From positions 157,280,492 through 157,344,491 of the forward strand of contig OX638368.1 in NCBI GenBank assembly GCA_951812925.1: a DNA stretch of 64,000 nt, given 5' to 3'. Made by a program: the position numbers and the translations under genes. The notes below the pieces were generated by a model. It was not told the origin of the DNA, did no database searches, and saw only the letters and a list, made by a program, of their open reading frames with translations. The stretch's first letter is position 1, and each line of letters starts with the position of its first letter. Origin of the DNA: Calliopum simillimum. Taxonomy: Eukaryota; Arthropoda; Insecta; Diptera; Lauxaniidae. Below, one piece after another: positions 23,407 to 34,485 of the stretch.

Positions 23407-24577
23407 TTGCCATACCTAAATTGGAGCGTCAGGCGTTGCGTTATTTAAACTTACACAACAGCGTAAAGCGCCATACCGAAATAAAGAGCGTTGAAGTCAT
23501 TTGTTTGTCAAAATCATATTGTTATTTCTTTTTTTACTTTTCTGCAGCTAACTTCACTCCATAACGCTTTTTCAAAATTGGAAATTTGAATGGCTGAGTG
23601 TTGAGCGTTGGCAATTTCGGTATGCGCCATACAATTTGTATGTACATGAGAAATTTTTGACAGTAAAATAACGCTGACGCACAGTGCGTTGCGCCCATAC
23701 AAGCAATGGTCAAAAATAGAAGGAGTGGTTGGATATCGATGAAATTTGGTACTATAAGTAATTTGGGGTCGCTAAGCTCAAAAATGATCTCAGATTTGTT
23801 GTAAACTTTATAGTTTTGCTAAAAACCAGGTATTTAGGACGATTTTCTTAAGGTCCATATATAACGATGATGAAAAAGTAATGTTTAATGTTAACAAATG
23901 AAATGAACGTAGTAGAAATAATGTTTTTTGTACTTGTGAGACCATTTGTGTTCATAAAAACAAAAAAAAAATTTTCAACATAAATTTTATATTTCATACA
24001 AATTTTTCGTTTTAAGCATTTTTTAAAAAAAGAAAAAAAATATTTGTAGGACGAAGTAGGAAAAGTTATTTGCAGTTCTTGATTATATAGAATTCGAACT
24101 AGTAGATTAAGAAAAAAAACGGCACTTATTTTTATAAGATTTGTTTTATTTTTTCATCGAAATTTGTCAATTTCTGAAGTTTTTCATTTGATAATATCGT
24201 GTATTAAAATCACTACAATATACATCAAAATATATATTTTCCAAAATTTTTTAGTTTTATTTATTTACTCAAATATTATTTATAATAAAATACTTTACTT
24301 TGCTTAGTTTAATCAAAAGACAAATTTTTGATAATTATTTGTTTAAGAGAACCCAAAACGAAGTGAATAAAACATAATATTTTTTGAAAAATATCTCAAC
24401 TTTGAAGTGTCACAGCGTAGCCAAAACTGAGTTTTTCCCCTAAATATTTTGTTTTTATTTTATTGATACAATTACCTGTCGATTGATGCTAATATTATTA
24501 GGTTTCGAGTCACAAAAAATTTTGATTTTTGCCCACTAGCCAACGCAGTGTGTGACGCTCCAATTTAGGTATGGCAG
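23407..24577. mobile_element. PIF/Harbinger-type TIR element
   Basis: The inverted ends TGCCATACCTAAATTGGAGC (23408-23427) and GCTCCAATTTAGGTATGGCA (24557-24576) match fully over 20 bp. A 3 bp TAA duplication flanks it (23404-23406, 24578-24580), as expected for PIF/Harbinger. A short relative sits at 42040-42181. The left part also holds a diverged inner pair (CGCCATACCGAAAT near 23470 and ATTTCGGTATGCGCC near 23613). No transposase frame is readable. Confidence 0.8.
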
Positions 24578-24653
24578 TAAAAGTGTACTGAAAAATTTTC
24601 ATTGCGTTTACACAGTCAAAAAATTTTGTTTTACGGCAAACAGATTGTCAATA

Positions 24654-25907
24654 CAGGAGTGGAATCGGCTAAGGTGATAGTTGATTGTTGATTATCAAAT
24701 ATCACACTTTTGCTCTGTGTAAGGTGATTATCAACTTTGATTTTTGATTATTGACTATCAACTATCGCATTTTGCTCTGCGTAAGGTGATTGTCAGCTTG
24801 ATAGTCACAGTTTTTGTGTCATTTTCAAGCGTTAGCTGTTTTGGTATCGCTTTTATATATTTTGGAAATACTAGATGCCGTAAAGTGGTTTTAAAATGGC
24901 AAAGAAATAATATTTATAGAAAAAAGAATTACGGCAATGATGCTTTCCGGCAGTCGTTATTATTTACCCAGTACAGTAACTTTAGAAGTAATCTGTTGAA
25001 GATTTTGTTGATTTCAATAGAAAAGTAAGTTTGTTTTCACTTTTAAAGCTTAATGAAATAAAACTTCGACCTTCTTAGAACAACTACAAATAAGTCGATG
25101 GTGGTTTTATCTTTTGGTTAAGATTATTCGTCGATGAAGAACTTAAAGCACGGTGTAGGCGAAGAAAAATAAAATGCGTAAATTGCTTAAATATGTACAT
25201 AAATAAAAAAAAATATATTGTATATATACCTATGTATTTGGCAAGTGCAGTGGTTGCGTTTATTTTGAAGCTAAACGTTTTCAAAATACATAAAACTATA
25301 TAAAAGTATAATATAAATTTATTTCATAGAGTTGCTCCATCTTCCTGTTTAGTTTATATATTGATATATGTTTATAAACACTTTAGTACTCCACAGGAAC
25401 TCAATAACGCATTCCAGAGTGATTTGGTACAAAGTTGCTTAAATTTATGTGGCTTGTCAATTTACCCGAGCTCCAATTCGAAGTGGGCGATTTAACGTCG
25501 CATGCATAATTCCACTGCACATCTGGAATATGTCGAAAAATGCTCGCAGTTTCTAACTGCTGAAGGAAACAATTATTTTTATTTTGCATTTCCGAAAACA
25601 CAATGCATTTGATTTCAATCTACTTCTCATTTGCATTAGAATAGTAACGTCAAAAACGGATTGCGAAAGTCCAAGAGCCGCCAGGAGTAATAAAATAATT
25701 TCAGTCCTAATATAAATCTTTTCTCTAACAAAATCAAAACAATGATTGACAACTCTGACAGCCAAATCAAATTTCAAAATTGTAAGCGCTGCCACTTATA
25801 AGAAAATATTTTGTGATCGTTTTACGCAGAGCAAAGAAAAGTTGATTATCAAAAACGATAATCAAAATTGCGACCATCAACTATCACCTTAGCCGATTCC
25901 ACTCCAG
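24654..25907. mobile_element. TIR element, copy 2 (CTGGAGTGGAATCGGC family)
   Basis: The left end CAGGAGTGGAATCGGCTAAG and the right end CTTAGCCGATTCCACTCCAG are inverted. Sequence matches copy 1 (22031-23243) over the first 220 bp and last 140 bp, with weaker similarity inside. The 94-codon open frame at 24744 is made largely of terminal repeat and is not conserved in copy 1. Confidence 0.75.
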
Positions 25908-25931
25908 ATTTACATTACCAGCTTCTGAGAA

Positions 25932-27711
25932 CACGGTGGTTTTTAAAAAATGTTAACTTTTTGAAATACCACCCGCGATTTTTTTCAGGGATAATGTTGG
26001 GGGACCCTTCTAGTATCTAAATCCGCAAACCGCGAAATCGAACGTCCAGCCGTTTTTTTTTTCGACCTTTTAGTTTTTTTAACGATTTTTGAGTATGTCT
26101 CGGTGTGTATATACATATTATGTACACATATATATGTATATACGTACATATATATACTTGTATATGTATATATGTGTAATATATATATATGGATATATAT
26201 ATACATACATACATACATACATATAAAAGGTATCGTTTCCGCACCATTTATTTTTTAAAAAAATCGGTTTTTTCGTATTTAAGAAAAACACAAACAAAAA
26301 CCGGAAACGAAAGTAGTCACTCCTGATGTGATTTTTGATGCTTAATCCGATTCCGGTATTAGAATTGCTCTATTACGTCTGGACTTAAAGATATCCTTAC
26401 ATATATGTTTAAAGGACACCATTTTTTTTCCTATATTTGAAGTTATATAACAAGATAAGGTAATAATATGCCGTAAAATCTGGTATGGCAGTTAATAGCC
26501 CTAGTTTTTTCCTTGAAAACTCAATCAAACCGATAACGATATCTTTTTTTTTGTCGGAGATATCTTTGCCTAAAAAGTTATAAAAGTGCAAAAACACGAT
26601 TTTTGGCTATATTGGATGTTATATGCAGGACACACAAAATTTTTTTGTGAATTTCTATTACCAGAAACATTTGGTACTTTCTTTTGGCTTTAAATTGAGC
26701 TATCAAATGTTTATTTGCCATATTTCTCTGCAAAGTTATGTTCACTTTAAAATCACATCATGAAACTCAAAGTGAAAAATCTCGGTTTTCGGCTATATTT
26801 GAGGTTGTATACAGTACGGACGAAATTCGTCTGCTCTTTTTTACCAACCAAGGCATTTAACACCATTCTTTATATTTAAAATGAGCTAACAAGTGGTCTC
26901 TTGTAATTGTTTTCTAAAAAGTTATGACTATTTTAAGACAACATGTTGCAGCAATATAAGGAATACTCGTACACTGTGAGTTTGCACTCCATAATGTAAT
27001 TTTATAATGGTCATAACTTTGTGGAAAACAATCACAAGAGGCCTCTTGACAGCTCATTTTGAAGATAAAGAATGGTTTTAAATGTTTCGGTTGGTAAAAA
27101 AGAGCAGACGAATTTCGTCCGTACTGTATACAACCTCAAATATAGCCGAAAACCGAGATTTTTCGCTTTAAGTTTCATGGTGTGATTTTAAAGTTAACAT
27201 TACTTTGCAGATAAATATTCCAGATAAACATTTGATAGCTCAATTTAAAGCCAAAAGAAAGTACTAAATGTTTCTGGTAATAGAAATTCACAAAAAAATT
27301 TTGTGTGTCCTGCATATAACATCCAATATAGCCAAAAATCGTGTTTTTGCACTTTTTTAACTTTTTAGGCAAAGATATCTCCGACAAAAAAAAAGATATC
27401 GTTATCGGTTTGATTGAGTTTTCAAGGAAAAACTAGGACTATTAACTGTCATACCAGATTTAACGGCATAATATAACCTTATCTTGTTATATAACTTCAA
27501 AAATAGGAAAAAAAATTGTGTCCTTTAAACATATATGTAAGGATATCTCAAAGTCCAGACGTAATAGAGCAATTCTAATACCGGAATCGGATTAAGCATC
27601 AAAAATCACATCTGAAGTGACTACTTTCGTTTCCGGTTTTTGTTTGTGTTTTTCTTAAATACGAAAAAACCGATTTTTTTAAAAAATAAATGGTGCGGAA
27701 ACGATACCTTT

Positions 27712-27743
<32 letters not shown>

Positions 27744-28013
27744 TATATATATCCATACATATATATTACACATATATACATATACAAGTATATATATGTA
27801 CGTATATACATATATATGTGTACATAATATGTATATACACACCGAGACCTACTCAAAAATCGTTAAAAAACTAAAAGGTCGAAAAAAAAAAACGGCTGGA
27901 CGTTCGATTTCGCGGTCTGCGGAAATAGATACTAGAAGGGTCCCCCAACATTATCCCTGAAAAAAATCGCGGGTGGTATTTCAAAAAGTTAAAATTTTTT
28001 AAAAACCACCGTG
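25932..28013. repeat. 2.1 kb palindrome with about 1 kb arms and mirrored microsatellites
   Basis: CACGGTGGTTTTT at 25932 is complemented by AAAAACCACCGTG ending 28013, and the arms remain nearly identical to a loop at about 26940-27005. Each arm carries a TATG/TATA microsatellite (26105-26225 and 27713-27840) in mirrored orientation. The small Tyr/Ile-rich open frames here are microsatellite artefacts. Confidence 0.9.
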
Positions 28014-29615
28014 AGAATGTATACAGATTGATGAAAAAAAAAGTTGACTTGGCATCACTTAATATTGGCTAGACTGATAATGTAAAAAGGCCTAATAACT
28101 TATATGAGCTGTCAATTTGTCAAAAGCAGTGTACAGAGTATCAAAATTTGTCGATTTTATTTTGATGAATTCGAATTTGCTTGGCATCACTAAATTTAAG
28201 GTTTGAGTGTACACACCCTCAAATCACTCTTCAAATTTCAGTTTTGCTTTGTACGCCGATGAGGTAACATCGCAATAGCGGATGAATTTTAGCTATGAAA
28301 GTTGAAGCATCGATGAAAAACAAAGAAACTAATTATTAAAATGTAGTGGAAATACCATAAATTAATATCTTATTTGCAGAAACAAATTATTCCATCCATT
28401 GAAAAAACAATTAAAAATTATTTTGTTACTATTTTACAAAAGAAATATACTTTTGTATATAAAATCCTTCAGTAGCTGCATCTAAAATTACACATGTACA
28501 AAAAAATCGGCTAGAAAGTTATTTAATATTTAAATTAAATTATTTAAGCTTTCTTTCAACCACAACCCTACTAAAAATAATGAAAACAACCCTTATAATA
28601 TAAGAAAAAAATCACATTCCTCTTTACTTTTATCATCCGAGCGACGTGCACTCGTTGAAATCTTGTTTTGAAATGAAATTACGCATACAGAAAAATTTTT
28701 TTGGGTTCACATTGTCAAATAACTCGTCAAATCAGCGAAAAATCAAAAATTTTTGATTTTCTTCAAAGTTTTTGACAAATTTTTTGATGAAGCGTTGTCA
28801 CTATCAAAAACTCATCAAATCCATACAAATTTTTTTTGACGGCAAAATTGGTGATGCCAAACAAATTCGAGCTCATCAAAAACATTTTTGCAATTTGATA
28901 GTCTGACCGCCCCAAATTGTAAAAATGTCAAAATTTGTTATATACTAATTTCTATATACCATATGTCAAAAAAGAACCTGCAGGAATTATGGTCATTCCT
29001 TATTACTCTCTTAAGAGGCTTTTTTGGTATTATAATAGAACAATACAATAAGTGCTGGTTCACAAAAAATATTATAATATTCTTTAATTTTTACTCAGTT
29101 CATTTACTTCGCGCTGCGTTGCTGAAATTCGCAACTCAGTGACAACCTGCCAATTTCATCATCTGCTGTTAAAATTTTATTTCAGTTTTTCACGCTTGGT
29201 GTATTTTATTTTTATTTATTTTTTTATTCAAATATGATATCATCCGCCCAGTTCCCAATTCCACTTTTACTTTGGGTATAAAATGGAATGTAAAACTTTT
29301 TCAAAAGCCCGCAAATCTAATGAGGTTATGCTACGACTTTTCAATTAATTTTGCTTTTTTAAAGCTGTTTTATCGATCAAATTGAAAAAAAAAAATACAC
29401 ACGTATAAGCTCCAGAGTTTTTCCCTTTTTTAACAAGTAATTCTAATTTTTTTTGCAAATGTAATATTGTTAATATTGCTAAAATAAAAAACTCTAACTA
29501 AAAAATATTTTTTCCGATGACAAGTAAAAAGTCGGAGTTTTGGCATTTTCGAAGTCAGTGTTTGTGTGAATTATTTGACATTTCATTATATCATGGTGTT
29601 AGTAAGAATAGTTCG
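28014..29615. other. Spacer without a recognisable gene
   Basis: AT-rich sequence. 28240-28330 resembles 20350-20440 (TTTGCTTTGTACGCC-like blocks), and 28055-28090 is an inverted match to 20262-20290. 28735-28850 is rich in ATCAAAAA/TTTTTGAT motifs. The 84-codon frame at 28888 has no recognisable content. Confidence 0.4.
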
Positions 29616-29753
29616 AAATCAGGATGCTACGTGCCAATTCACACGATGGGCACGTCAAATTTCTAGGCAAGCGGAGGGAACTGAAAGCACCACTTCCCTC
29701 CGCTTGCCTACAAATTTGACGTGCCCGTCGTGTGAGTTCGCACTACCTGATTT
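29616..29753. repeat. Compact near-perfect hairpin (138 bp)
   Basis: AAATCAGG (29616) and CCTGATTT (29746-29753) bound two arms. The inner arms CACACGATGGGCACGTCAAA and GGCAAGCGGAGGGAA match their complements almost completely. The loop is about 14 nt (CTGAAAGCACCAC). It may be a tiny MITE or a hairpin RNA gene. Its GC content is well above that of its surroundings. Confidence 0.7.
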
Positions 29754-29939
29754 TATTTCTTAAATTGTAATAGAACACCCAATTAAACCAATAAAATGTA
29801 CAGAGCATGACAAAAATCTTTCTGAAATTCCCTCAAATCGTAATTTGATGCCCATAATTGGTCATCTCGTCTGATACAATATTTTGACAGACAAAATTGC
29901 AAGCAGTTATAATTTCAAGTGCATTGCAGCTTCCGTTGT

Positions 29940-30160
29940 TGTTTAAACCTTCGATAGCCAGCGGAATAAAACACAACAATTATTGTGGAAAAAGGAACTA
30001 TGTCCAAAAAACCACATTTATTCACAGCACACAAAAGCACACAATAAAAGCACAACTTTACATCACAATAGCTCAAATTATACTGATACATTATACAAAT
30101 ATGAAAATACATTTTGTTGATTCTCTGAGAAAAACTCGTATGCAGGGTGTATACGATACA
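29940..30160 (-). repeat. BEL/Pao 3' LTR
   Basis: On the plus strand it runs from TGTTTAAACC to GTATACGATACA. Because the element is on the minus strand, this copy is the 3' LTR. It differs from the other copy by G/T near 29984 and G/A near 30142. Confidence 0.85.
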
Positions 30161-30224
30161 GTGCCCGCAAAAACCGGCAGGTTTTTAATAGCGATGCCCA
30201 TCTCAATTAATTTGTTCAATTGGC

Positions 30225-31800
30225 TCATCTGCAGTTTCGATTGACAAAACACAGATTTTCTGCACGGGTCGCTTCAATCGATTTGTTGACGTTTGTATCA
30301 CAACTGATATAGATAGCTTTACAGATCTTTCCCAGAGACCATTGTGCTGGGGGAAATACTTCGCTCTTGATGCTTAAGTGATAATACACTTCTCGCCCTT
30401 GACACTTCTCACATACCATTTTCAGCTCTTTATTCGCAACAACAAAAGATGTACCATTATCGCTGCAAATTTGCTTACAACGCCTTCGTCTGCAAATAAA
30501 ACGCTCATAGCAAGCAATAAAAGATAAAGAAGTTAAATCTGTCATAGTATCAATGTACACTGCTCGTGTCTTTAAACAAGCAACATTAGCTACCTAACAT
30601 TTTTTATTAAATACCACCTACTTAAATAACCGTTTAATGACAAAATTTACCAGCATTATCTTAACCTGTATGTAAGAAAGGTTTACCAATTCTTACTGTA
30701 TTTTCTTCTTGCAATGCAGACATTAATTTTTCTCACATGCAATATACCGCGCACAAATTACATTTTGCTCCATAATCACGTTCTCCAAAACTAATGTCTC
30801 ACAAATTGCATTAGTACTTGCACAGCACCATGCATTGTCGCTCTATGAAGATTGCCAATAATCAAAAATATGCGAACCATTTTTAACTCTCATCGAATGC
30901 CTTATCTCATTAGGCACATCAGCCCTGCTTTTCTGCTGCCCACTCTTATTATTTAAAATGGAATTCAAGAATTCAATTGAGCTCCCATGCTGCACATGTT
31001 ATCTTTTCTTTAGCACAAGCATTCATTTCGCAAAGTCTTTCTCTTTTTCTTATTTCAACAGAACTTCAATTATTCTTTTTACATCTCTCAAAGGGCAAGC
31101 ACCTGTTCCCTATTGCGCTTCGACTGTTACTCATTATCTTTATGCCTGGCTCCATCAATAAATTTTAGCATAAATGCTAAAATATCTATAACATTCTCTA
31201 AGCTGTGCGCATACTCCAATGGGACAGCCCAGCCGATTACCGGAATATATTTGCATGCATATGATCATATTTTGATATAATGCTGAGCACATTCAATTTA
31301 GCCTATATATTTTCTGACTTTCTAAAATTTCTAAAATTAACTCTATTCTTTTGGAGCATACAAATACTTTTTATGATCGACTATCTCTTTTGAAGTCAAA
31401 CTTCGGCTCAATAAATTATCCGAGGTATATTTGGTGTTAACATGTGGCCAATCTCACTGTTGCTCATAATTTCTGATAAGATACCAATAAGGTACTACTT
31501 GTGAATCGCACCGCAGGAAGTATTCACAACCTGTCCAGCCTATTTCCTCCAGCACTTGGTCAGAAGTTGACCCAATAATCTTGCGCCAAACACTCTTATC
31601 TTGACACTGTTTCCATTACCTACAGTGTTGCACGCGCTTTTGATACATAAAAATTCGCTGAAACTTATATGCTTTGCTCCATTGTCACATAAATCACTGC
31701 ACCATATATGATGCATCGGAAAACCATGTATCTGCACCTTTGTGCCCGCAGTCCACCTGCTAATTATGAAATTTTCAAAATAGCAAATTCTTTCTCCAGC
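30225..31800 (-). pseudogene. BEL/Pao pol remnant (RNase H and integrase)
   Basis: The minus strand at 30225-30560 has an integrase fragment: YIDTMTDLTSLSF followed by ICSDNGTSFVVANKEL, containing the SDNGT catalytic Asp block of BEL-type integrases. Further upstream (about 31690-31740) a DAS...YGAVIYV block of the RNase H domain can be read only by changing frame. Stops and frame changes elsewhere prevent expression. Confidence 0.7.
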
Positions 31801-32385
31801 GCTATTCTATCTCATAATAAACATTTTGCTTAATCTCTACTAATTTTCCATATAAAAAGCTCAAAATCACCGCTTTTCAAAAAATGCAATGAGCATATCC
31901 CTTACTTAAGTAAGCGCATATTTCTCCGTATATTCACCCATTGCACAATCATGCATTTAAAAATCTTGCTGTATTATATCATTAGCCAAAAAGAATTCCT
32001 CTTCGGCTCCTCTTGCATATTGAATCAAAGCTTCTACTGCGCTCTGTGTAGATGATGTCATACCATATGTCATAACTGTCAACCAATATTTATGCAATGT
32101 GTCGACCTAAACATTATCTTAATATCAGCATAAATCGCAATTGTATACCTTCTAAAACGCATAATTAAATGAAAAGGTTTTTCTACATTTTATCACACAA
32201 TTGCTTTGATTCAAAGGCACGCCTGTTTCAGTCGAACCGTTTACAACAAAGACCACTCTAAATTTTATTTCAGGACGCAATAATGAGGAACATAATATAG
32301 TAAATTACCTTGCTCTGCTCTACCAGTGTCTTTTCTGAAATGCTTAAGCTCGTCATATTTTCATAAAAGCAATATAAGTATTTTC

Positions 32386-32572
32386 CCAGTGTGCCAGACG
32401 GTTCAAATCTTCGCTTTTTTACCCGTTACGGATCCGTTACTGATCCGTTGGCGGGAGAGATTCCTAAAAAAAAAGCGAATCGTTTTTTTTTTTGGAATTT
32501 CTCCCGCAAACGGATCAGTAACGGATCCGTAACGGGTAAAAAAGCGAAGATTTGAACCGTCTGGCACACTGG
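32386..32572. mobile_element. hAT-like palindromic MITE in the BEL element
   Basis: A nearly perfect 187 bp inverted repeat. The left end CCAGTGTGCCAGACGG and the right end CCGTCTGGCACACTGG match. The arms contain GTTACGGATCCGTTACTGAT. Possible 8 bp flanking duplication GTATTTTC / GTTGTTTC (6 of 8 match), the size used by hAT elements. Confidence 0.7.
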
Positions 32573-34246
32573 GTTGTTTCAATGCACAATCCTTCTCCAA
32601 TCGCTTCTCTTAAAACATTTAACCATTTAAATATTCAATTATTCTTTTTTAAAGAAATCGCTACTGTAAAAAGCCCTAAACTATCTCTAGAATATGTTTA
32701 CAAAAATTGTCTTTGGATATTTGTTCTTCTTCTGGTGGCAGCAATATCTCATCTAAATGCCCCTTATTAGCGCACTCTACAGAAGCCATATTCGCCTCCT
32801 GTATTTGCTCTTGCTCAAAAATAATCTCTCCAAATGCGATAATAAAACCGTAGCTCCATTCTCATCGTGCAAACTCATCGCTCTGACCGTTCTACCCTTT
32901 GCTTTGTTGAAAATTTAATTGATGCCCTTATCTATTTGGATATATAATATAAGAACAATAAAAATAATAAAAAGGAAAAATAATGCCTGTATAAATTTAT
33001 CCTATTCCTTTAATTTTATATAAAGCGCCAAACCTTTACCATTTGCGTTTCGCTCTTTGAAACGTCTTATTATTTATACTTTTATTGCACACATACAAGC
33101 CCATATCAATTTGACATAAACTAATTTGCACTATAGCTCTTGGTACCATTTGCTCTTGGTCATCTTGCTCTTGCACAATTTACTCCCTTTGAATATCGGT
33201 GACGATACCCAAAAATGACCAAAATGCTCTACCTATTTTCATAACATGCATGTTACTACTTGCTAAGAATCTGTGAGTGTGAAAACGCATATGAAGCCGC
33301 TGCCTCACTGTAACAGAAACATGATCAACGCATTTGATCAATTTCATACACCCTAATAAACAAACAATGTATTTGTATAAAACAAAAAAACGCATGAAAA
33401 GACGCTACCTCACATTTGCCTGCAATTATCTTCTTTCTGTTCTACACATAAGCCGCAAAAGAAAGAGAAAATAAAATAAAAAATAAAAGCCCTTTTACGC
33501 ATACGGAAAACAGTACACGCACTCTCAATTTCTATGCACTCAAACTCACAACTATGATGCTGCAAGCAAAACGCACACACGCACTCAAAGCAATCTGCTC
33601 ATGTCGCTTTTGTTATTATTTATCAAAAACTAAATGCACAATATTTGTCACAGAATCTATTATAAAATTGTAAACTCTTTACAAAATTATTATCACGCAC
33701 TATGCCCTAGCTCTACACTTCACAGTTCTTAGCATAAACGCAAAAAATAGATCGCAAAAAAGGCAAACAAATCAAAACAAAAAAGCCGCAAAATTTCTCA
33801 CATTGACGCCGCACTGTCGTCGACATTGCTCAAGGCACTCACAGTGATTTCAATAAAAAACTCACAATAGCACTTTTTAAAATATAATACTCACAAATTA
33901 TTATTGTTTTATGCATTTTGCAGAAATATAGTTAGTATTTATTATTAACTAAAACATCGAATGACGCAATCGCATTTGCTCGCTCATTTTTTCTGACATC
34001 ACAGCGCCAGTATACTTCTCCTTCTCTCCGCACAGCCACTCAACTAAGTGATGTTCTCTTCAGTACAGCGGTCTTCTCAGTAACAATTCCTCTCATGCCA
34101 AACTCACATATACATATTTAATATTTGAAATTAAATATGACGCTACGCATACATCCACAATGAAATTTCACAATTTTCAACGATTTTTCTAGAATTTACT
34201 TCTAGAAATTTTGCACTTCGCCAGAAAATTTTTTTTTTTTTAATTT

Positions 34247-34263
34247 ATCCGCTCGAATGACCA
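34247..34263 (-). other. BEL/Pao primer binding site (tRNA-Tyr-like)
   Basis: Read on the minus strand one base inside the 5' LTR: TGGTCATTCGAGCGGAT. From memory, the complement of the fly tRNA-Tyr 3' end reads TGGTCCTTCGAGCCGGAT, so there is one mismatch and one missing base. Confidence 0.55.
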
Positions 34264-34264
34264 A

Positions 34265-34485
34265 TGTTTAAACCTTCGATAGCCAGCGGAATAAAACACA
34301 ACAATTATTTTGGAAAAAGGAACTATGTCCAAAAAACCACATTTATTCACAGCACACAAAAGCACACAATAAAAGCACAACTTTACATCACAATAGCTCA
34401 AATTATACTGATACATTATACAAATATGAAAATACATTTTGTTGATTCTCTGAGAAAAACTCGTATACAGGGTGTATACGATACA
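34265..34485 (-). repeat. BEL/Pao 5' LTR
   Basis: Partner of 29940-30160. It lies next to the primer binding site, which makes it the 5' LTR on the minus strand. Confidence 0.85.

Larger units (their letters stand above)
29940..34485 (-). mobile_element. BEL/Pao LTR retrotransposon, decayed interior
   Basis: Two 221 bp direct repeats (29940-30160, 34265-34485) with TG...CA ends are flanked by a 5 bp GTTGT duplication (29935-29939, 34486-34490). I see only two substitutions between the LTRs. A tRNA-Tyr-like primer site and integrase remnants place the element on the minus strand. The interior is badly decayed and also carries a hAT-like MITE (32386-32572). Confidence 0.85.

Noticed and set aside
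25985..27960. Tyr/Ile-rich open frames around 26.0-26.2 kb and 27.6-27.9 kb
   Set aside because: They come from TATG/TATA microsatellites in the two arms of a palindrome.
28888..29142. 84-codon open frame
   Set aside because: AT-rich, no recognisable domain and no splice context. Length is expected by chance.
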